Positions 44,656-55,045 of a DNA stretch of 64,000 nt are shown one piece after another. The translations under genes and the position numbers were made by a program. The stretch spans positions 42,958 to 106,957 of the forward strand of contig CANRLH010000007.1 of the NCBI GenBank assembly GCA_947631455.1, in the 5' to 3' direction. The notes beneath the pieces are model-generated. The model searched no databases, was not told the origin of the DNA, and saw nothing but the letters and a program-made list of their open reading frames with translations. The DNA is from an uncultured Clostridia bacterium. Lineage in GTDB: Bacteria > Bacillota > Clostridia > Oscillospirales > Ruminococcaceae. Each line of letters opens with the position of its first letter. Position 1 is the stretch's first letter.

Positions 44656-44701
44656 GTCCAAAAAGAGCCTATAAGTGAAGGGCATTTTATAAAAGAAAAT
44701 T

Positions 44702-47700
44702 TTAGTCGGGATTTTTTCCGGTGTTCATAATATCGAGCGTTTGGTTTATAAGTTCGATTGGCTTTGTTTTGCTGTCAACTGCTATCATAAAGCAGGGACG
44801 TTTACCGTCGTTAAAGGTTATGCGTTTTTTGTAGGACTTAGCGAGCGCCGTGATCTGCTCTGGCAAAATATCTCTGATATAAAAACAGATGCTTTTTCCG
44901 CGCTGAGCTATTTCAGAAATGCCCAAAGATGAAGCTGTGTTTCTCAAAAGAGATATCTCGATAAGTCCGTAAACACTTCGCGGTATCTTACCATAGCGGT
45001 CGCTGAGCTCATCGGTAACGTCGTCGGCATCATCCTTGGTATAGATCGCTGCGACACGTCTGTAAGCGTCGATCCTTTGTGTAAGGCTTTCGATATAGCT
45101 TTCGGGGATATAAGCGTTTACGGCGATGTCGACCAGACAGTCCTCAGGAGAAGCGGGTAAAGCCTCGCCCTTTTGTTCGGCTATGGCTTCGTTTAAAATT
45201 CTGAGGTACATTTCGTAACCGACAGCCTCCATATGTCCGTGCTGTTTTGAGGAAAGTATAGAACCTGCGCCGCGAAGCTGCAAATCCCTCATAGCGATTT
45301 TAAAACCGGAGCCGAACTGAGTGAACTCTCTTATCGCCTGAAGCCTTTTAGAAGCAATCTCGGAAAGCTCTTTGCCTCTGGTAAAAGTGAAATAGGCAAA
45401 CGCTCTCCTCGGGCTTCTGCCAACGCGGCCTCTGAGCTGATAAAGTTGCGCAAGGCCGAACCGATCAGCGTTTTCAATGATGAGGGTATTTACGTTGGCG
45501 ACGTCAACGCCGGTTTCGATAATAGTCGTGCAAACGAGAATGTCGATTTCCTTATCGACAAGTTTTCGCCAGATGTCAGAAAGCTCGTTTTCGCTCATCT
45601 GACCATGCGCAACACCGATGCGGGCGTCGGGTATAAGAGATGAAAGCTTTTGTGCGGTGTGAGAAATTGTCTCGACTCTGTTGTGGATATAATAGACCTG
45701 ACCGCCGCGTCTGAGCTCGCGTTCAATAGCGTTTATTAAAACTCCGTCGTTTTGCTCGATAACGTAAGTCTGAACGGGAAGTCTGTCCTGAGGCGGATCG
45801 TCTATGGTTGACATATCTCTTATGCCGCTCATGGCCATATTAAGCGTTCTTGGGATAGGGGTCGCGGAAAGAGTGAGAATATCGGTTGACGGAAAAAGCT
45901 CCTTAAACTTTTCCTTGTGCTTTACACCGAAACGCTGCTCCTCATCTATTACCGCAAGGCCCAGGTCTTTGAATTCTATATCCTTTTGAATGAGCCTGTG
46001 AGTGCCGATTACCATATCAACGAGTCCCGATTTTAAGTCCTTGATTATTTTCCTTTGTTGAGAAATCGGAACAAACCGTGATAAAAGCTCTATTCTAACA
46101 GGAAAATGCTCAAAGCGCTTTATTGCAGTCTGATAATGCTGCAATGCAAGAACCGTTGTGGGAACCAGTATTGCGCACTGTTTCGAGTCTAAAATACACT
46201 TCATGCAGGCCCTTAAGGCGACCTCTGTTTTGCCGAAACCAACATCTCCGCACAAAAGTCTGTCCATAGGATATGACTTTTCCATATCCTCCTTTATTTC
46301 TTTTATAGAGCGAAGCTGATCGTCCGTTTCAGCATAATCAAAGCGTTCCTCAAAATCCAGCTGCCATTCGCTGTCCGGAGAAAAAGCGTGACCCTTTGAA
46401 AGCTGTCTTTTGGCATAAATAGATATGAGCTCCTTTGCCATATCTTCGGCAGCGGCCTTTACTCTTGACTTTGTTTTCTTCCATTCGGTTGAGGTAAGTT
46501 TATTTAAACGTACCGTGTTTTCGTCTCCCGAACCGATATATCTGGTCACAAGATCAAGCTGGGTCACGGGAACGTACAATACATCGGTACCCGCATATGA
46601 AATGGTAATGTAGTCCTTTGTGATACCGCTGTTTTCAAGCTTTTTGATGCCTTGAAATTTTCCTATTCCGTAAAGCGAGTGTACTACCAGATCGCCCGGG
46701 TTTATATCGCTTAGGCTTTTAAGCTTTTCTCCGGCCTTGAAGCGTTTTTTACGCTTTGAAGCGCTGTCGTTTTGCAGCTTTGTTATAAGGGCAAGAGATG
46801 CGTCTGCGTAATCGAATCCGTTTGAAACGGAGCCCGGGGTAACATAAACAAATCCCTTAGTAAGCTCTGAGTCGTCTTTTAGCCGCTCGCAGGGAATGCC
46901 GCTCTCACGCAGATCGCTTATAAGTATGTCAAGAGTCTTTTCGCTTCCGCCGAAAAGTACAGTTGTATAGCCTCTTTCGCAAAAGGTGTTAAGCTCTGTG
47001 ACAAGAGATTTTATGTTGCCGTTCCAGGCGCCGGTCTGATAGCAGGTCGCGTTTATAAGTGACTTGAGAGTTAAATTTCCGCCCTGTAAAAAGGTGTCGA
47101 GATAAATGGTCTTTGAACTTTCAAAAACCCCGGTCAGATCATCGGTGGTCATATAAAATCCGTCAAGAGCCCTAAACATGATCCCTTGCTCGGTCAGGAT
47201 TTTCAAGTCTTCACTGAGCTGGGCAATAAACGCTTTTGCACGGTTGAGTATCGACACACGCTCGCACACGATGATTTTATTTGAAGAGAAATAATCAAAA
47301 ACCGTTGATTTTTCGGGATATGCAAGCGAATAGTACTTATCAAGATTAGTCAGCGTGATTCCGCTTGATAAGAGCTCACGGTCGCGCTCAATATTTTCCT
47401 TTATCAAATCCGATTGTTTGCCCCTTGGCTTTTTCATAAGAGATAAAAGCTTATCTGAAAAGTCCTCTTCGCTTATCAGAATCTCTCTTGCGGGACTTAT
47501 CACGCAGTCTGAAATTTCAGATATTCTCCTTTGGCTTTCGGGATCGAAGGTGTATATGCGCTCGATCTCATCTCCCCAAAGTTCAAGGCGGACAGGCTCT
47601 TTCATCGACACGCCGTATATGTCGAAAATATCTCCTCTCCTGGAAAACTGCGCAGCTCCTTCCACCTGAGGATATTTTACATATCCCGAGCTGATAAGCG

Positions 47701-48160
47701 TTTTTGTAAGAGTATCTGTGTTTATCTCATCGCCCTTTCTCAATAAAAGCGTATGGGCTGTAAGCACGCTTTTGGGAACGGTCGCCTGCATAGCGGCTTC
47801 AACAGGTGCGATAAGTATTTTGGCCTGTGAAGAAAGTATCATGGTGAGGGCCCTTATCCTCATCTGCTCGTATTCAAAGGAAGCTCCCTCGGTAGGTGTG
47901 AACAGGTAATCCTTCTGAGGGAATACCACCGCTGTATTTTCTCCTGACATAGCGTTTATGTCAGACGCCATTTTTCTGGCTTCACTTTCAGAACCGGTTA
48001 CAACACAAACAGGCTCATGCGCGGATAACGCATAAGCCAAGTGTGATTTGTGTATATTGGATACGCCTGTTACGGCGGCGGGATACCCCCGGGATTCAAC
48101 AGCGTCAAAAAGCTCTTTTATAAACGGAACCTTTTGGGCCATCTTGATAAAAATGTTCAC
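44702..48160 (-). CDS. mfd: Transcription-repair coupling factor
   Basis: The GTG start at 48160 follows AAAGGATC. The 1152-residue protein shows, in order, the UvrB-homology region, a CarD-like RNA polymerase interaction domain (NPGDLVVHSLYGIGKFQG), and a RecG-like translocase with GDVGFGKTEVALRA (Walker A), DEEQRFGVKHKEK (motif II) and the C-terminal TRCF domain. It releases stalled RNA polymerase and recruits UvrA. It lies downstream of pth, a common Firmicute order. Confidence 0.97.
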   Translation of the reverse strand: MNIFIKMAQKVPFIKELFDAVESRGYPAAVTGVSNIHKSHLAYALSAHEPVCVVTGSESEARKMASDINAMSGENTAVVFPQKDYLFTPTEGASFEYEQMRIRALTMILSSQAKILIAPVEAAMQATVPKSVLTAHTLLLRKGDEINTDTLTKTLISSGYVKYPQVEGAAQFSRRGDIFDIYGVSMKEPVRLELWGDEIERIYTFDPESQRRISEISDCVISPAREILISEEDFSDKLLSLMKKPRGKQSDLIKENIERDRELLSSGITLTNLDKYYSLAYPEKSTVFDYFSSNKIIVCERVSILNRAKAFIAQLSEDLKILTEQGIMFRALDGFYMTTDDLTGVFESSKTIYLDTFLQGGNLTLKSLINATCYQTGAWNGNIKSLVTELNTFCERGYTTVLFGGSEKTLDILISDLRESGIPCERLKDDSELTKGFVYVTPGSVSNGFDYADASLALITKLQNDSASKRKKRFKAGEKLKSLSDINPGDLVVHSLYGIGKFQGIKKLENSGITKDYITISYAGTDVLYVPVTQLDLVTRYIGSGDENTVRLNKLTSTEWKKTKSRVKAAAEDMAKELISIYAKRQLSKGHAFSPDSEWQLDFEERFDYAETDDQLRSIKEIKEDMEKSYPMDRLLCGDVGFGKTEVALRACMKCILDSKQCAILVPTTVLALQHYQTAIKRFEHFPVRIELLSRFVPISQQRKIIKDLKSGLVDMVIGTHRLIQKDIEFKDLGLAVIDEEQRFGVKHKEKFKELFPSTDILTLSATPIPRTLNMAMSGIRDMSTIDDPPQDRLPVQTYVIEQNDGVLINAIERELRRGGQVYYIHNRVETISHTAQKLSSLIPDARIGVAHGQMSENELSDIWRKLVDKEIDILVCTTIIETGVDVANVNTLIIENADRFGLAQLYQLRGRVGRSPRRAFAYFTFTRGKELSEIASKRLQAIREFTQFGSGFKIAMRDLQLRGAGSILSSKQHGHMEAVGYEMYLRILNEAIAEQKGEALPASPEDCLVDIAVNAYIPESYIESLTQRIDAYRRVAAIYTKDDADDVTDELSDRYGKIPRSVYGLIEISLLRNTASSLGISEIAQRGKSICFYIRDILPEQITALAKSYKKRITFNDGKRPCFMIAVDSKTKPIELINQTLDIMNTGKNPD

Positions 48161-48258
48161 TTTTGATCCTTTCAGTGTGTGTTGTGATGCTGTTTGACAA
48201 TGACTGATATGCAGCTTATAAATATTTTAAAAGCTTGGCTTTGGTATTTTCATTCAGA

Positions 48259-48876
48259 TCAGTTGTATTTATTCATCGCCTCGTCGGTTTTTTCACTTAA
48301 AATAAGCTTGACACTCTGAGCCGCCGAGTCAAGGGCGCTGCTTAAAGCCTCGCTTTCTGATTGTGAAAATTTTGAAAGCACCCACTTTGCAAGGTCATAG
48401 TCTGGTCTTGGCTTTTTGCCAACGCCGATTTTTACTCTGGGAAAATCCTCAGTCCCTGTCAGGTCAATAATGCTTTTTATTCCGTTGTGTCCTCCGGACG
48501 AGCCTTTTCTCCTTATCCTTATCTTACCGACGTCAAGCGAGATATCGTCAAACAAAACGATCACGTTTTGAGCGGGTATCTTGTAAAAGCTCATGGCGGC
48601 TTCGACAGCTTCACCGGAGTTGTTCATAAATGTTTCCGGCTTCAGGATAAGACAACTTTTACCCGAGATCATTGCGGTAGTACATTTTGACTTAAACTTA
48701 AGCTTAAATCCTGAGGCTTGGGTGTCTTTCAAAATACGGTCAACTGCCATAAATCCGGCGTTGTGACGTGTATTTTCATAGGTAAGACCGGGATTTCCCA
48801 GACCGGCTATTATGAATTGAGGCTTTAAAGATGATCTTTCTCCTTCAATTTTTTTGAAAATATCCCAAATGCTCAT
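48259..48876 (-). CDS. pth: Peptidyl-tRNA hydrolase
   Basis: The 205-residue protein has GLGNPGLTYENTRHNAGF with the catalytic His, and KPETFMNNSGEAV. It recycles peptidyl-tRNA that drops off ribosomes. The first 20 residues form a short extension ahead of the usual start of the family. Its ATG overlaps the glmU stop by 4 bp, indicating translational coupling. Confidence 0.96.
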   Translation of the reverse strand: MSIWDIFKKIEGERSSLKPQFIIAGLGNPGLTYENTRHNAGFMAVDRILKDTQASGFKLKFKSKCTTAMISGKSCLILKPETFMNNSGEAVEAAMSFYKIPAQNVIVLFDDISLDVGKIRIRRKGSSGGHNGIKSIIDLTGTEDFPRVKIGVGKKPRPDYDLAKWVLSKFSQSESEALSSALDSAAQSVKLILSEKTDEAMNKYN

Positions 48877-50303
48877 TCTTTTTTTGCCTTAGCCCTTTCG
48901 GCTTCCTGCTCCTTTTTAGCGTTGAACTTTTCTACTCTGTTTTTAAGCATTCTATCGGCATAGCCCTCTTTTATCGCCGCCGAACCGCGCTCTATCGCAA
49001 GCGCTCCGTCGGGAATGTCTTTAGTGATTGTCGAGCCCGCGGCGGTGTATGCGCAGGCTCCGACGCTTACGGGGGCGATAAGGTTTGTGTTGCAGCCTAT
49101 AAATGCGTTGTCGCCGATTTTCGTTCTGAACTTTTTATCGCCGTTGTAGTTTACGGTTACAACTCCGCAGCCGAAGTTTACGTTTTCTCCGACATCGCTG
49201 TCGCCGATATAAGTAAGATGTGCAACAGAGGTAGAATCTCCGATAACGGAGTTTTTGATCTCTACAAAATCGCCGATCTTTGCATTGTTTGCGATCTTTG
49301 TTCCCGGTCTCAGATTTACCCATGGGCCTATCTTTACGCCGCTGCCTATCTGAGCATCGTTTGCCTGAACATTATTAAGTATACAGTCTCTGCCAACTAC
49401 CGTATCGTTTAAGCAGGTGTTCGGGCCTACAACACAGCCGTTTCCTATTTTGGTGTTGCCTGTTAAAACGCAGCCTGCGTTAATAACACTGCCTGCGCCT
49501 ATCTCAACATCGTTTCCGATGATAACGCCGTCTGTGCAGGTAAACTCTATTCCGTTGTCAAGATGCTTGTTTATGTTCTTTTCTCTTGCTATGGTGTTTA
49601 GTCGCAAAAGGCTCTGCCTGTCGTTTGCACCGAGAGATACGTTTTCGTTTTCGGATATAAAGGCGTCGGCTGTTTTGCCCCTTTTAATAAGAAGTCCTAT
49701 ACAATCGGTGAGATAGTATTCTCCCTGTGCGTTGTCGGGGGTGATATCAAACAAAACATCAAGAAGATCTTTGGTCTTAAACCAGTAGCAGCCGGAGTTT
49801 ATTTCTTTTATCTGCTTTTGTGAATCATCACAGTCTTTTTCCTCAACTATCGCTGAAATGCCGTTTTCGTTTCTTAAGATCCTGCCATAACCGGTGGGGT
49901 TTTGGATGATCGATGTGACAACAGTTACCGAGCAATTTTTCTGCGTGTGGAGCTTTAATGCTCCCACGATCGTTTCCTTATCTATAAAGGGAGCGTCGCC
50001 GCACAGGATAAGAGTGTTGCCGTCAATGTTCTCACGCAAAAAATCCGCTGCCTGCATAACGGCATGACCGGTACCTAAACGATCTCGCTGCAAAACGGTA
50101 GGGTATCTGTCGTTTAAGTAATTCGTTATAAAATGCCCCGCAAAGCCGCGAACTATGCAGATGTTTGTTTCTCCCGCCTTTTCGCACGCCTGTATTACCC
50201 ATTCGAGCATCGGCTGGCCGAGAACCTCACAAAGGACCTTGGGCTTGTCTATTTTCATTCTTTTGCCCTGTCCGCCTGCAAGTATAATTACCGAGTTTTT
50301 CAT
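48873..50303 (-). CDS. glmU: Bifunctional GlmU (UTP:GlcNAc-1-P uridyltransferase / GlcN-1-P acetyltransferase)
   Basis: The ATG at 50303 (MKNSVIILAGGQG) is chosen; two ATGs at 50315 and 50312 sit too close to the AAAGGA. The N-terminal half is a pyrophosphorylase (LAGGQGKRMKIDKPKVL, CGDAPFI), the C-terminal half a left-handed beta-helix of hexapeptide repeats with the acetyltransferase site (AHLTYIGDSDVG). It makes UDP-GlcNAc, the substrate of MurA and MurG encoded in this window. Confidence 0.96.
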   Translation of the reverse strand: MKNSVIILAGGQGKRMKIDKPKVLCEVLGQPMLEWVIQACEKAGETNICIVRGFAGHFITNYLNDRYPTVLQRDRLGTGHAVMQAADFLRENIDGNTLILCGDAPFIDKETIVGALKLHTQKNCSVTVVTSIIQNPTGYGRILRNENGISAIVEEKDCDDSQKQIKEINSGCYWFKTKDLLDVLFDITPDNAQGEYYLTDCIGLLIKRGKTADAFISENENVSLGANDRQSLLRLNTIAREKNINKHLDNGIEFTCTDGVIIGNDVEIGAGSVINAGCVLTGNTKIGNGCVVGPNTCLNDTVVGRDCILNNVQANDAQIGSGVKIGPWVNLRPGTKIANNAKIGDFVEIKNSVIGDSTSVAHLTYIGDSDVGENVNFGCGVVTVNYNGDKKFRTKIGDNAFIGCNTNLIAPVSVGACAYTAAGSTITKDIPDGALAIERGSAAIKEGYADRMLKNRVEKFNAKKEQEAERAKAKKE

Positions 50304-50741
50304 AAAACACATCATTCCTTTTTCATATATATTCGGGTGTATTCTATTTATTATACCGAGATCATCACCGCATATTATTTATGTAAGCGGCAAAATCCAG
50401 ATCGGTATAAGGTTATTATACAATAATTAAAACGTCATTACAACACCATTTGTAAACTTTTTATGCTTACTTTTCAAAAAATATACATCAGGAATTTCCT
50501 GAAATGCCGCCATAGCCTATCAATAAAACAAAGCGCTTCTGACAAAACCACGTTTGGGTTTGGATATCTTTAGCAGCTTAATTTAACGCTATATCATTAA
50601 ATTGGAAAAAATTCTTAAAAGTTACCAAAAAGGACTAGCAATTTACAAAAGTTTATGCTATAATCTATTTAAGTCCGCAGCTTTAAGGTAAATATTGGCT
50701 GTATGGCAAACAAATTACTATTTTTTTGGAGGTAGATACCA
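50304..50741. other. Divergent intergenic region between glmU and ppdK
   Basis: About 440 bp with no ORF. A TATAAT on the minus strand near 50355 may be the glmU -10 box, without a good -35. The ppdK promoter is listed separately. No structured RNA was recognised. Confidence 0.5.
50636..50664 (+). promoter_or_regulatory. Promoter of ppdK
   Basis: TAGCAA, a 17-bp spacer with an extended -10 TG, and TATAAT, about 78 bp before the ATG. Confidence 0.6.
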
Positions 50742-53366
50742 ATGAGCAAAAAGTGGGTTTACTTATTCTCAGAGGGCGACGCAACAATGAGAGAGCTTCT
50801 CGGCGGTAAGGGCGCTAACCTCGCTGAGATGACAAAACTCGGTCTTCCCGTTCCGCAGGGATTTACTATTACTACAGAGGCCTGCACACAGTACTACGAA
50901 GACGGAAGACAGATCAATGATGAAATCCAGGCTCAGATCAATGAGTACATCGGAAAGATGGAGGAAATAACAGGTAAGAAATTCGGCGACAACGAAAATC
51001 CTCTTTTAGTATCGGTTCGTTCAGGAGCAAGAGCTTCAATGCCGGGAATGATGGATACTATTCTTAATCTCGGTCTTAATGAGACTGTTGTTGATGTAGT
51101 TGCAAAGAAAACAGGAAACGAAAGATGGGCGTGGGACTGCTACAGAAGATTTATTCAGATGTATTCCGACGTTGTTATGGAGGTCGGCAAGAAATACTTT
51201 GAAGAGCTCATCGACGAGATGAAGGCCAAGAAGGGTGTTACTCAGGACGTTGACCTTACCGCTGACGACCTTAAGGAGCTTGCTTCAATGTTCAAGGCTG
51301 AATACAAGGAAAAGATCGGCGAGGACTTCCCGAATGATCCTAAGGAGCAGCTTATGGGTGCGGTCAAGGCAGTATTCCGCTCATGGGACAACCCCCGTGC
51401 AAATGTTTATCGTCGTGACAACGATATTCCTTATTCATGGGGTACCGCTGTAAACGTACAGGAAATGGCATTTGGTAACTGGTCAGATGAGTCGGGTACC
51501 GGCGTTGCCTTTACCCGTGACCCCGCAACCGGTGAGAAGAAGCTTATGGGTGAGTTCCTTATGAACGCTCAGGGCGAGGACGTTGTTGCAGGTGTAAGAA
51601 CTCCTCAACCTATATCTCAGCTCGCTGAGGTTATGCCGGAGGTGTTCGAGCAGTTTAAGAATGTTTGCCAGACACTTGAAAATCACTACAGAGATATGCA
51701 GGATATGGAGTTTACCATTCAGGACAGAAAGCTCTTTATGCTTCAGACAAGAAACGGTAAGAGAACGGCTCAGGCTGCTCTTAAGATCGCTTGCGACCTC
51801 GTTGACGAGGGCATGATCTCAGAGCAGGAAGCTGTTGTTATGATCGACCCGAGAAACCTTGATACGCTTCTTCACCCGCAGTTCGACGCTGCTGCTTTAA
51901 AAGCAGCTACACCGATCGGAAAGGGACTCGGAGCTTCTCCGGGAGCTGCCTGCGGTAAGATAGTTTTCACTGCCGAGGACGCTGAAGAGTGGGCTGCAAG
52001 AGGAGAAAAGGTTGTTTTAGTAAGACTCGAAACTTCTCCTGAGGATATCACCGGTATGAAGTCTTCACAGGGAATCCTCACAGTTCGCGGAGGTATGACA
52101 TCTCACGCTGCTGTCGTTGCCCGCGGCATGGGTACCTGCTGTGTATCCGGCTGCTCTGATATCAATATGGATGAGGCTAATAAGAAATTTACTCTTGCAG
52201 GAAAGACCTTTAACGAGGGCGACTGCATTTCTATCGACGGTTCAACCGGTAACATCTATGATGGACTTATCCCGACGGTTGACGCTACCATTGCAGGAGA
52301 GTTCGGAAGAATTATGGCATGGGCTGACAAATATAGAACTCTTAAGGTAAGAACAAACGCTGATACTCCGGCTGACGCTAAGAAGGCTAAGGAGCTTGGC
52401 GCTGAGGGTATCGGACTTTGCCGTACAGAGCACATGTTCTTTGACCCGGCCAGGATCGCTGCTTTCAGAGAGATGATCTGCGCTGACACGGTTGAGGAGA
52501 GAGAGGCTGCTCTGGCTAAGATCGAGCCAATGCAGCAGGGCGACTTTGAGGCTCTCTATGAGGCTTTGGAGGGCAACCCGGTTACCATAAGATTCTTAGA
52601 CCCGCCGCTTCACGAATTCGTTCCTACCGAAGAGGCTGACATCAAGGCGCTTGCTGAAGCACAGGGCAAGAGCGTTGAGCAAATTAAGGCTATTATCGCA
52701 TCCCTTCACGAGTTTAACCCGATGATGGGACATCGCGGATGCCGTCTTGCGGTAACATATCCCGAGATCGCTAAGATGCAGACCAGTGCCGTTATAAAGG
52801 CTGCTATCAACGTCAAGAAGGCACATCCTGACTGGAATGTTGAGCCCGAAATTATGATTCCTCTCGTAGGAGACATAAAGGAACTTAAATATGTAAAGAA
52901 GGTTGTGGTTGAGACCGCTGACGCTATAATTAAGGCTGCCGGAAGCGACCTTAATTATGAGGTCGGTACTATGATCGAGATCCCGAGAGCTGCTCTTACG
53001 GCTGACGAGATCGCTACTGAGGCTGATTTCTTCTGCTTCGGAACTAACGACCTCACACAGATGACATTCGGATTTTCAAGAGATGACGCAGGCAAGTTCC
53101 TTGACGCATACTACGACAGAAAGATCTATGAGTCTGATCCGTTTGCAAGACTTGATCAGACCGGTGTAGGAAAACTTATGGATATGGCTATTAAGCTTGG
53201 TAAGCCTGTTAATCCGAATCTTCACATTGGTATCTGCGGTGAGCACGGCGGTGACCCGACTTCTGTTGAGTTCTGCCACAAGATCGGCCTTGACTATGTA
53301 TCATGTTCGCCGTTCAGAGTTCCGATAGCAAGACTGGCTGCTGCTCAGGCGGCGATCCGCAACTAA
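50742..53366 (+). CDS. ppdK: Pyruvate, phosphate dikinase
   Basis: The ATG follows TTGGAGGTAG. The 874-residue enzyme has an N-terminal ATP-grasp domain (GGKGANLAEMTKLGLPVP), the phosphohistidine domain GGMTSHAAVVARGMG with the catalytic His, and a C-terminal PEP-binding barrel (GLCRTEHMFF, FGTNDLTQMTFG). It interconverts PEP, AMP and PPi with pyruvate, ATP and Pi, and is a glycolytic or gluconeogenic enzyme in many gut Clostridia. It is a single gene with its own terminator; codon use suggests high expression. Confidence 0.97.
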   Translation: MSKKWVYLFSEGDATMRELLGGKGANLAEMTKLGLPVPQGFTITTEACTQYYEDGRQINDEIQAQINEYIGKMEEITGKKFGDNENPLLVSVRSGARASMPGMMDTILNLGLNETVVDVVAKKTGNERWAWDCYRRFIQMYSDVVMEVGKKYFEELIDEMKAKKGVTQDVDLTADDLKELASMFKAEYKEKIGEDFPNDPKEQLMGAVKAVFRSWDNPRANVYRRDNDIPYSWGTAVNVQEMAFGNWSDESGTGVAFTRDPATGEKKLMGEFLMNAQGEDVVAGVRTPQPISQLAEVMPEVFEQFKNVCQTLENHYRDMQDMEFTIQDRKLFMLQTRNGKRTAQAALKIACDLVDEGMISEQEAVVMIDPRNLDTLLHPQFDAAALKAATPIGKGLGASPGAACGKIVFTAEDAEEWAARGEKVVLVRLETSPEDITGMKSSQGILTVRGGMTSHAAVVARGMGTCCVSGCSDINMDEANKKFTLAGKTFNEGDCISIDGSTGNIYDGLIPTVDATIAGEFGRIMAWADKYRTLKVRTNADTPADAKKAKELGAEGIGLCRTEHMFFDPARIAAFREMICADTVEEREAALAKIEPMQQGDFEALYEALEGNPVTIRFLDPPLHEFVPTEEADIKALAEAQGKSVEQIKAIIASLHEFNPMMGHRGCRLAVTYPEIAKMQTSAVIKAAINVKKAHPDWNVEPEIMIPLVGDIKELKYVKKVVVETADAIIKAAGSDLNYEVGTMIEIPRAALTADEIATEADFFCFGTNDLTQMTFGFSRDDAGKFLDAYYDRKIYESDPFARLDQTGVGKLMDMAIKLGKPVNPNLHIGICGEHGGDPTSVEFCHKIGLDYVSCSPFRVPIARLAAAQAAIRN

Positions 53367-53449
53367 GCAGATCGTCACTTGTGGCAAGGGGTACACTAAA
53401 AGCCCGTACCAGTCACGTGATTGGTTTAGTATATAAGAATATATAAAAT

Positions 53450-53485
53450 CAACGCTCTGTTATTAAAACGGGGCGTTGTTTTTTT
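53450..53485 (+). terminator. Terminator of ppdK
   Basis: CAACGCTCTG/CGGGGCGTTG (10 bp with G-U pairs) followed by a run of seven T. Confidence 0.88.
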
Positions 53486-53677
53486 GTATTATAAGATTGT
53501 ATAAATCTGTTTTCATTTTAGTAATTATTTTAACAACTTTTTAGGCTATGTCTGTATCATATCATTTGAACATTGAAGAACAACTCTGAAAATGTAAAAA
53601 ATATACAGCGAATGACAAAATTCGACACATTTCTCAAAAGTTTTGCAGTATGCTCTATATATAAGCTAATTAGTAGG

Positions 53678-53702
53678 TTCGCAAATTATGCTACTTTGCG
53701 AA
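53678..53702 (+). repeat. Left inverted repeat (IRL)
   Basis: 8-bp arms TTCGCAAA and TTTGCGAA flank the asymmetric 9-bp core TTATGCTAC. The site is the exact reverse complement of 55046-55070, and identity ends at both edges. The arm-core-arm design is typical of tyrosine recombinase sites. Confidence 0.93.
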
Positions 53703-53774
53703 ATAATTAAAATTCTGTGGAAAAATCTGAGGCTGTCTGAATGTCCATTTTTCTTTTGACGGCTTAAAATTTTC

Positions 53775-54884
53775 TCAGGCAATGTTGAGCCGTTCTACAT
53801 ATCTCTTCTTTGCTTCAATAGAAGAATGAACATATCTGTTGAGCGTTATGTTTACATTTGTATGACCGAGCAACTCGCTGACTGCCTTTATATCAAAACC
53901 TTTTTCTATGCACAGGGTCGCATAGGTGTGCCTTAGTAAGTGGAAATTTACGTCTCGTATACTACACTGTTTCAGCACATTTTTAAATCTATATTGCATT
54001 GTTCTGGGTTCAACAGGTTTTTTGGTTCCTGACAGAACAAAGCAGTTTCTGTCTTTTACATTTTCTCTCATCAGTTTAAGTATGAATTCCGGCAGAGGTA
54101 TGTCACGTACGGAAGCTGCGCTTTTGGGATCTCCGAAGTGCAGCATTGTTTTTTTGTCGTTTTCTGATCTGTCAGTTATGCGCTGTACCGTTTTTTCAAT
54201 GTGCACAGTTCCGTTTTCTAAATCAATATTTCCCCATTTTAAAGCGCATATTTCTCCTATGCGAAGCCCGCTGTACATTGTGATGAGAATGCCGAGATTA
54301 CTGCAGGTTAAATTGTCAAGCAAATACTTCTGAAGCTTTGACCTTTCTGAGTCGTTTAAAACAGGCACGGTTTTTCTTTCGCTTTTAGGTATAAATATGT
54401 TTCGGATCGGATCTGCAATGTTGTATTTGTACTCAGCATATCTTGAAATAGACCTCAGCGTTGATAAGATATCACGTACCATTTTTACAGATAGACTGCC
54501 CACTCCGTTTGATCTGCCGTAAGCGAGCTCATACTCCACAAATTCATTTATTACAGCCGTGTCGATTTCCGCATAACCGATATCTTCAAAGTAAGGTATT
54601 ATGTGTTTTGTCACAATCCTTTCGTAACAACAGTAGCTTGACTGCTTTACTCTGAGTTTCACTGAGTCAAGCCACTCATAAGAAAGCTCCTTAAGACTTT
54701 TACAACAGGTGCTTGCAACAGAATTAACTTCCTTATATGCATCAAGCATTTTTTTCTTCAGTTCCTTGACCGTTCTGGCATAAAAGTACTGATATTTAAG
54801 CTTTCCTGTGTCGTCTCTGTCAACGGGAATCCTACCCTCATAACGACCATCTTTCCTCTTGTAAATGTTCATAGTACTCCTCAT
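53775..54884 (-). CDS. Tyrosine recombinase / phage-type integrase
   Basis: The ATG at 54884 follows AAGGAGG; the ORF-track start adds 56 residues across the control region. The 369-residue protein has an AP2-like arm-binding N-terminus (KRKDGRYEGRIP), a SAM-like core-binding domain and a catalytic domain with Arg in YSGLRIGEIC, HLLRHTYAT, LGHTNVNIT and the nucleophile Tyr in RYVHS. All active-site residues are present. It reads away from the agr genes in the present orientation and likely recombines the flanking inverted sites. Confidence 0.94.
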   Translation of the reverse strand: MRSTMNIYKRKDGRYEGRIPVDRDDTGKLKYQYFYARTVKELKKKMLDAYKEVNSVASTCCKSLKELSYEWLDSVKLRVKQSSYCCYERIVTKHIIPYFEDIGYAEIDTAVINEFVEYELAYGRSNGVGSLSVKMVRDILSTLRSISRYAEYKYNIADPIRNIFIPKSERKTVPVLNDSERSKLQKYLLDNLTCSNLGILITMYSGLRIGEICALKWGNIDLENGTVHIEKTVQRITDRSENDKKTMLHFGDPKSAASVRDIPLPEFILKLMRENVKDRNCFVLSGTKKPVEPRTMQYRFKNVLKQCSIRDVNFHLLRHTYATLCIEKGFDIKAVSELLGHTNVNITLNRYVHSSIEAKKRYVERLNIA

Positions 54885-55002
54885 AGCTTTACCTCCTTGG
54901 TTGACTGAAAATTTGACGGCTGTATATTTTTTACCCAGCACAGACGCCTGTAAATCGGCTTTACAAATAAAAAAACTTGTGCTATACTTTATTTGATATT
55001 CT

Positions 55003-55017
55003 ACCAAATCATTTGGT
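55003..55017. promoter_or_regulatory. 15-bp palindrome in the recombinase control region
   Basis: ACCAAAT-C-ATTTGGT is an exact 7-1-7 inverted repeat, 119 bp before the recombinase ATG and 29 bp from IRR. It lies in the spacer of a weak rightward promoter-like pair (TTGATA at 54993, TTTTAT at 55017). Candidate operator. Confidence 0.5.
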
Positions 55018-55045
55018 TTTATACAAAAAATGTTCTTTATCGCCA

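Larger units (their letters stand above)
44015..44701. other. AT-rich non-coding region with three strong rightward promoters
   Basis: 690 bp without a credible ORF; the ORF-track entry at 44294 has no SD and biased composition. Three sigma-A promoters with 17-bp spacers all point right, with repeated TACTATT and TTTGATG words around the first two. Two plus-strand terminators close the region before the convergent mfd gene. Confidence 0.6.
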
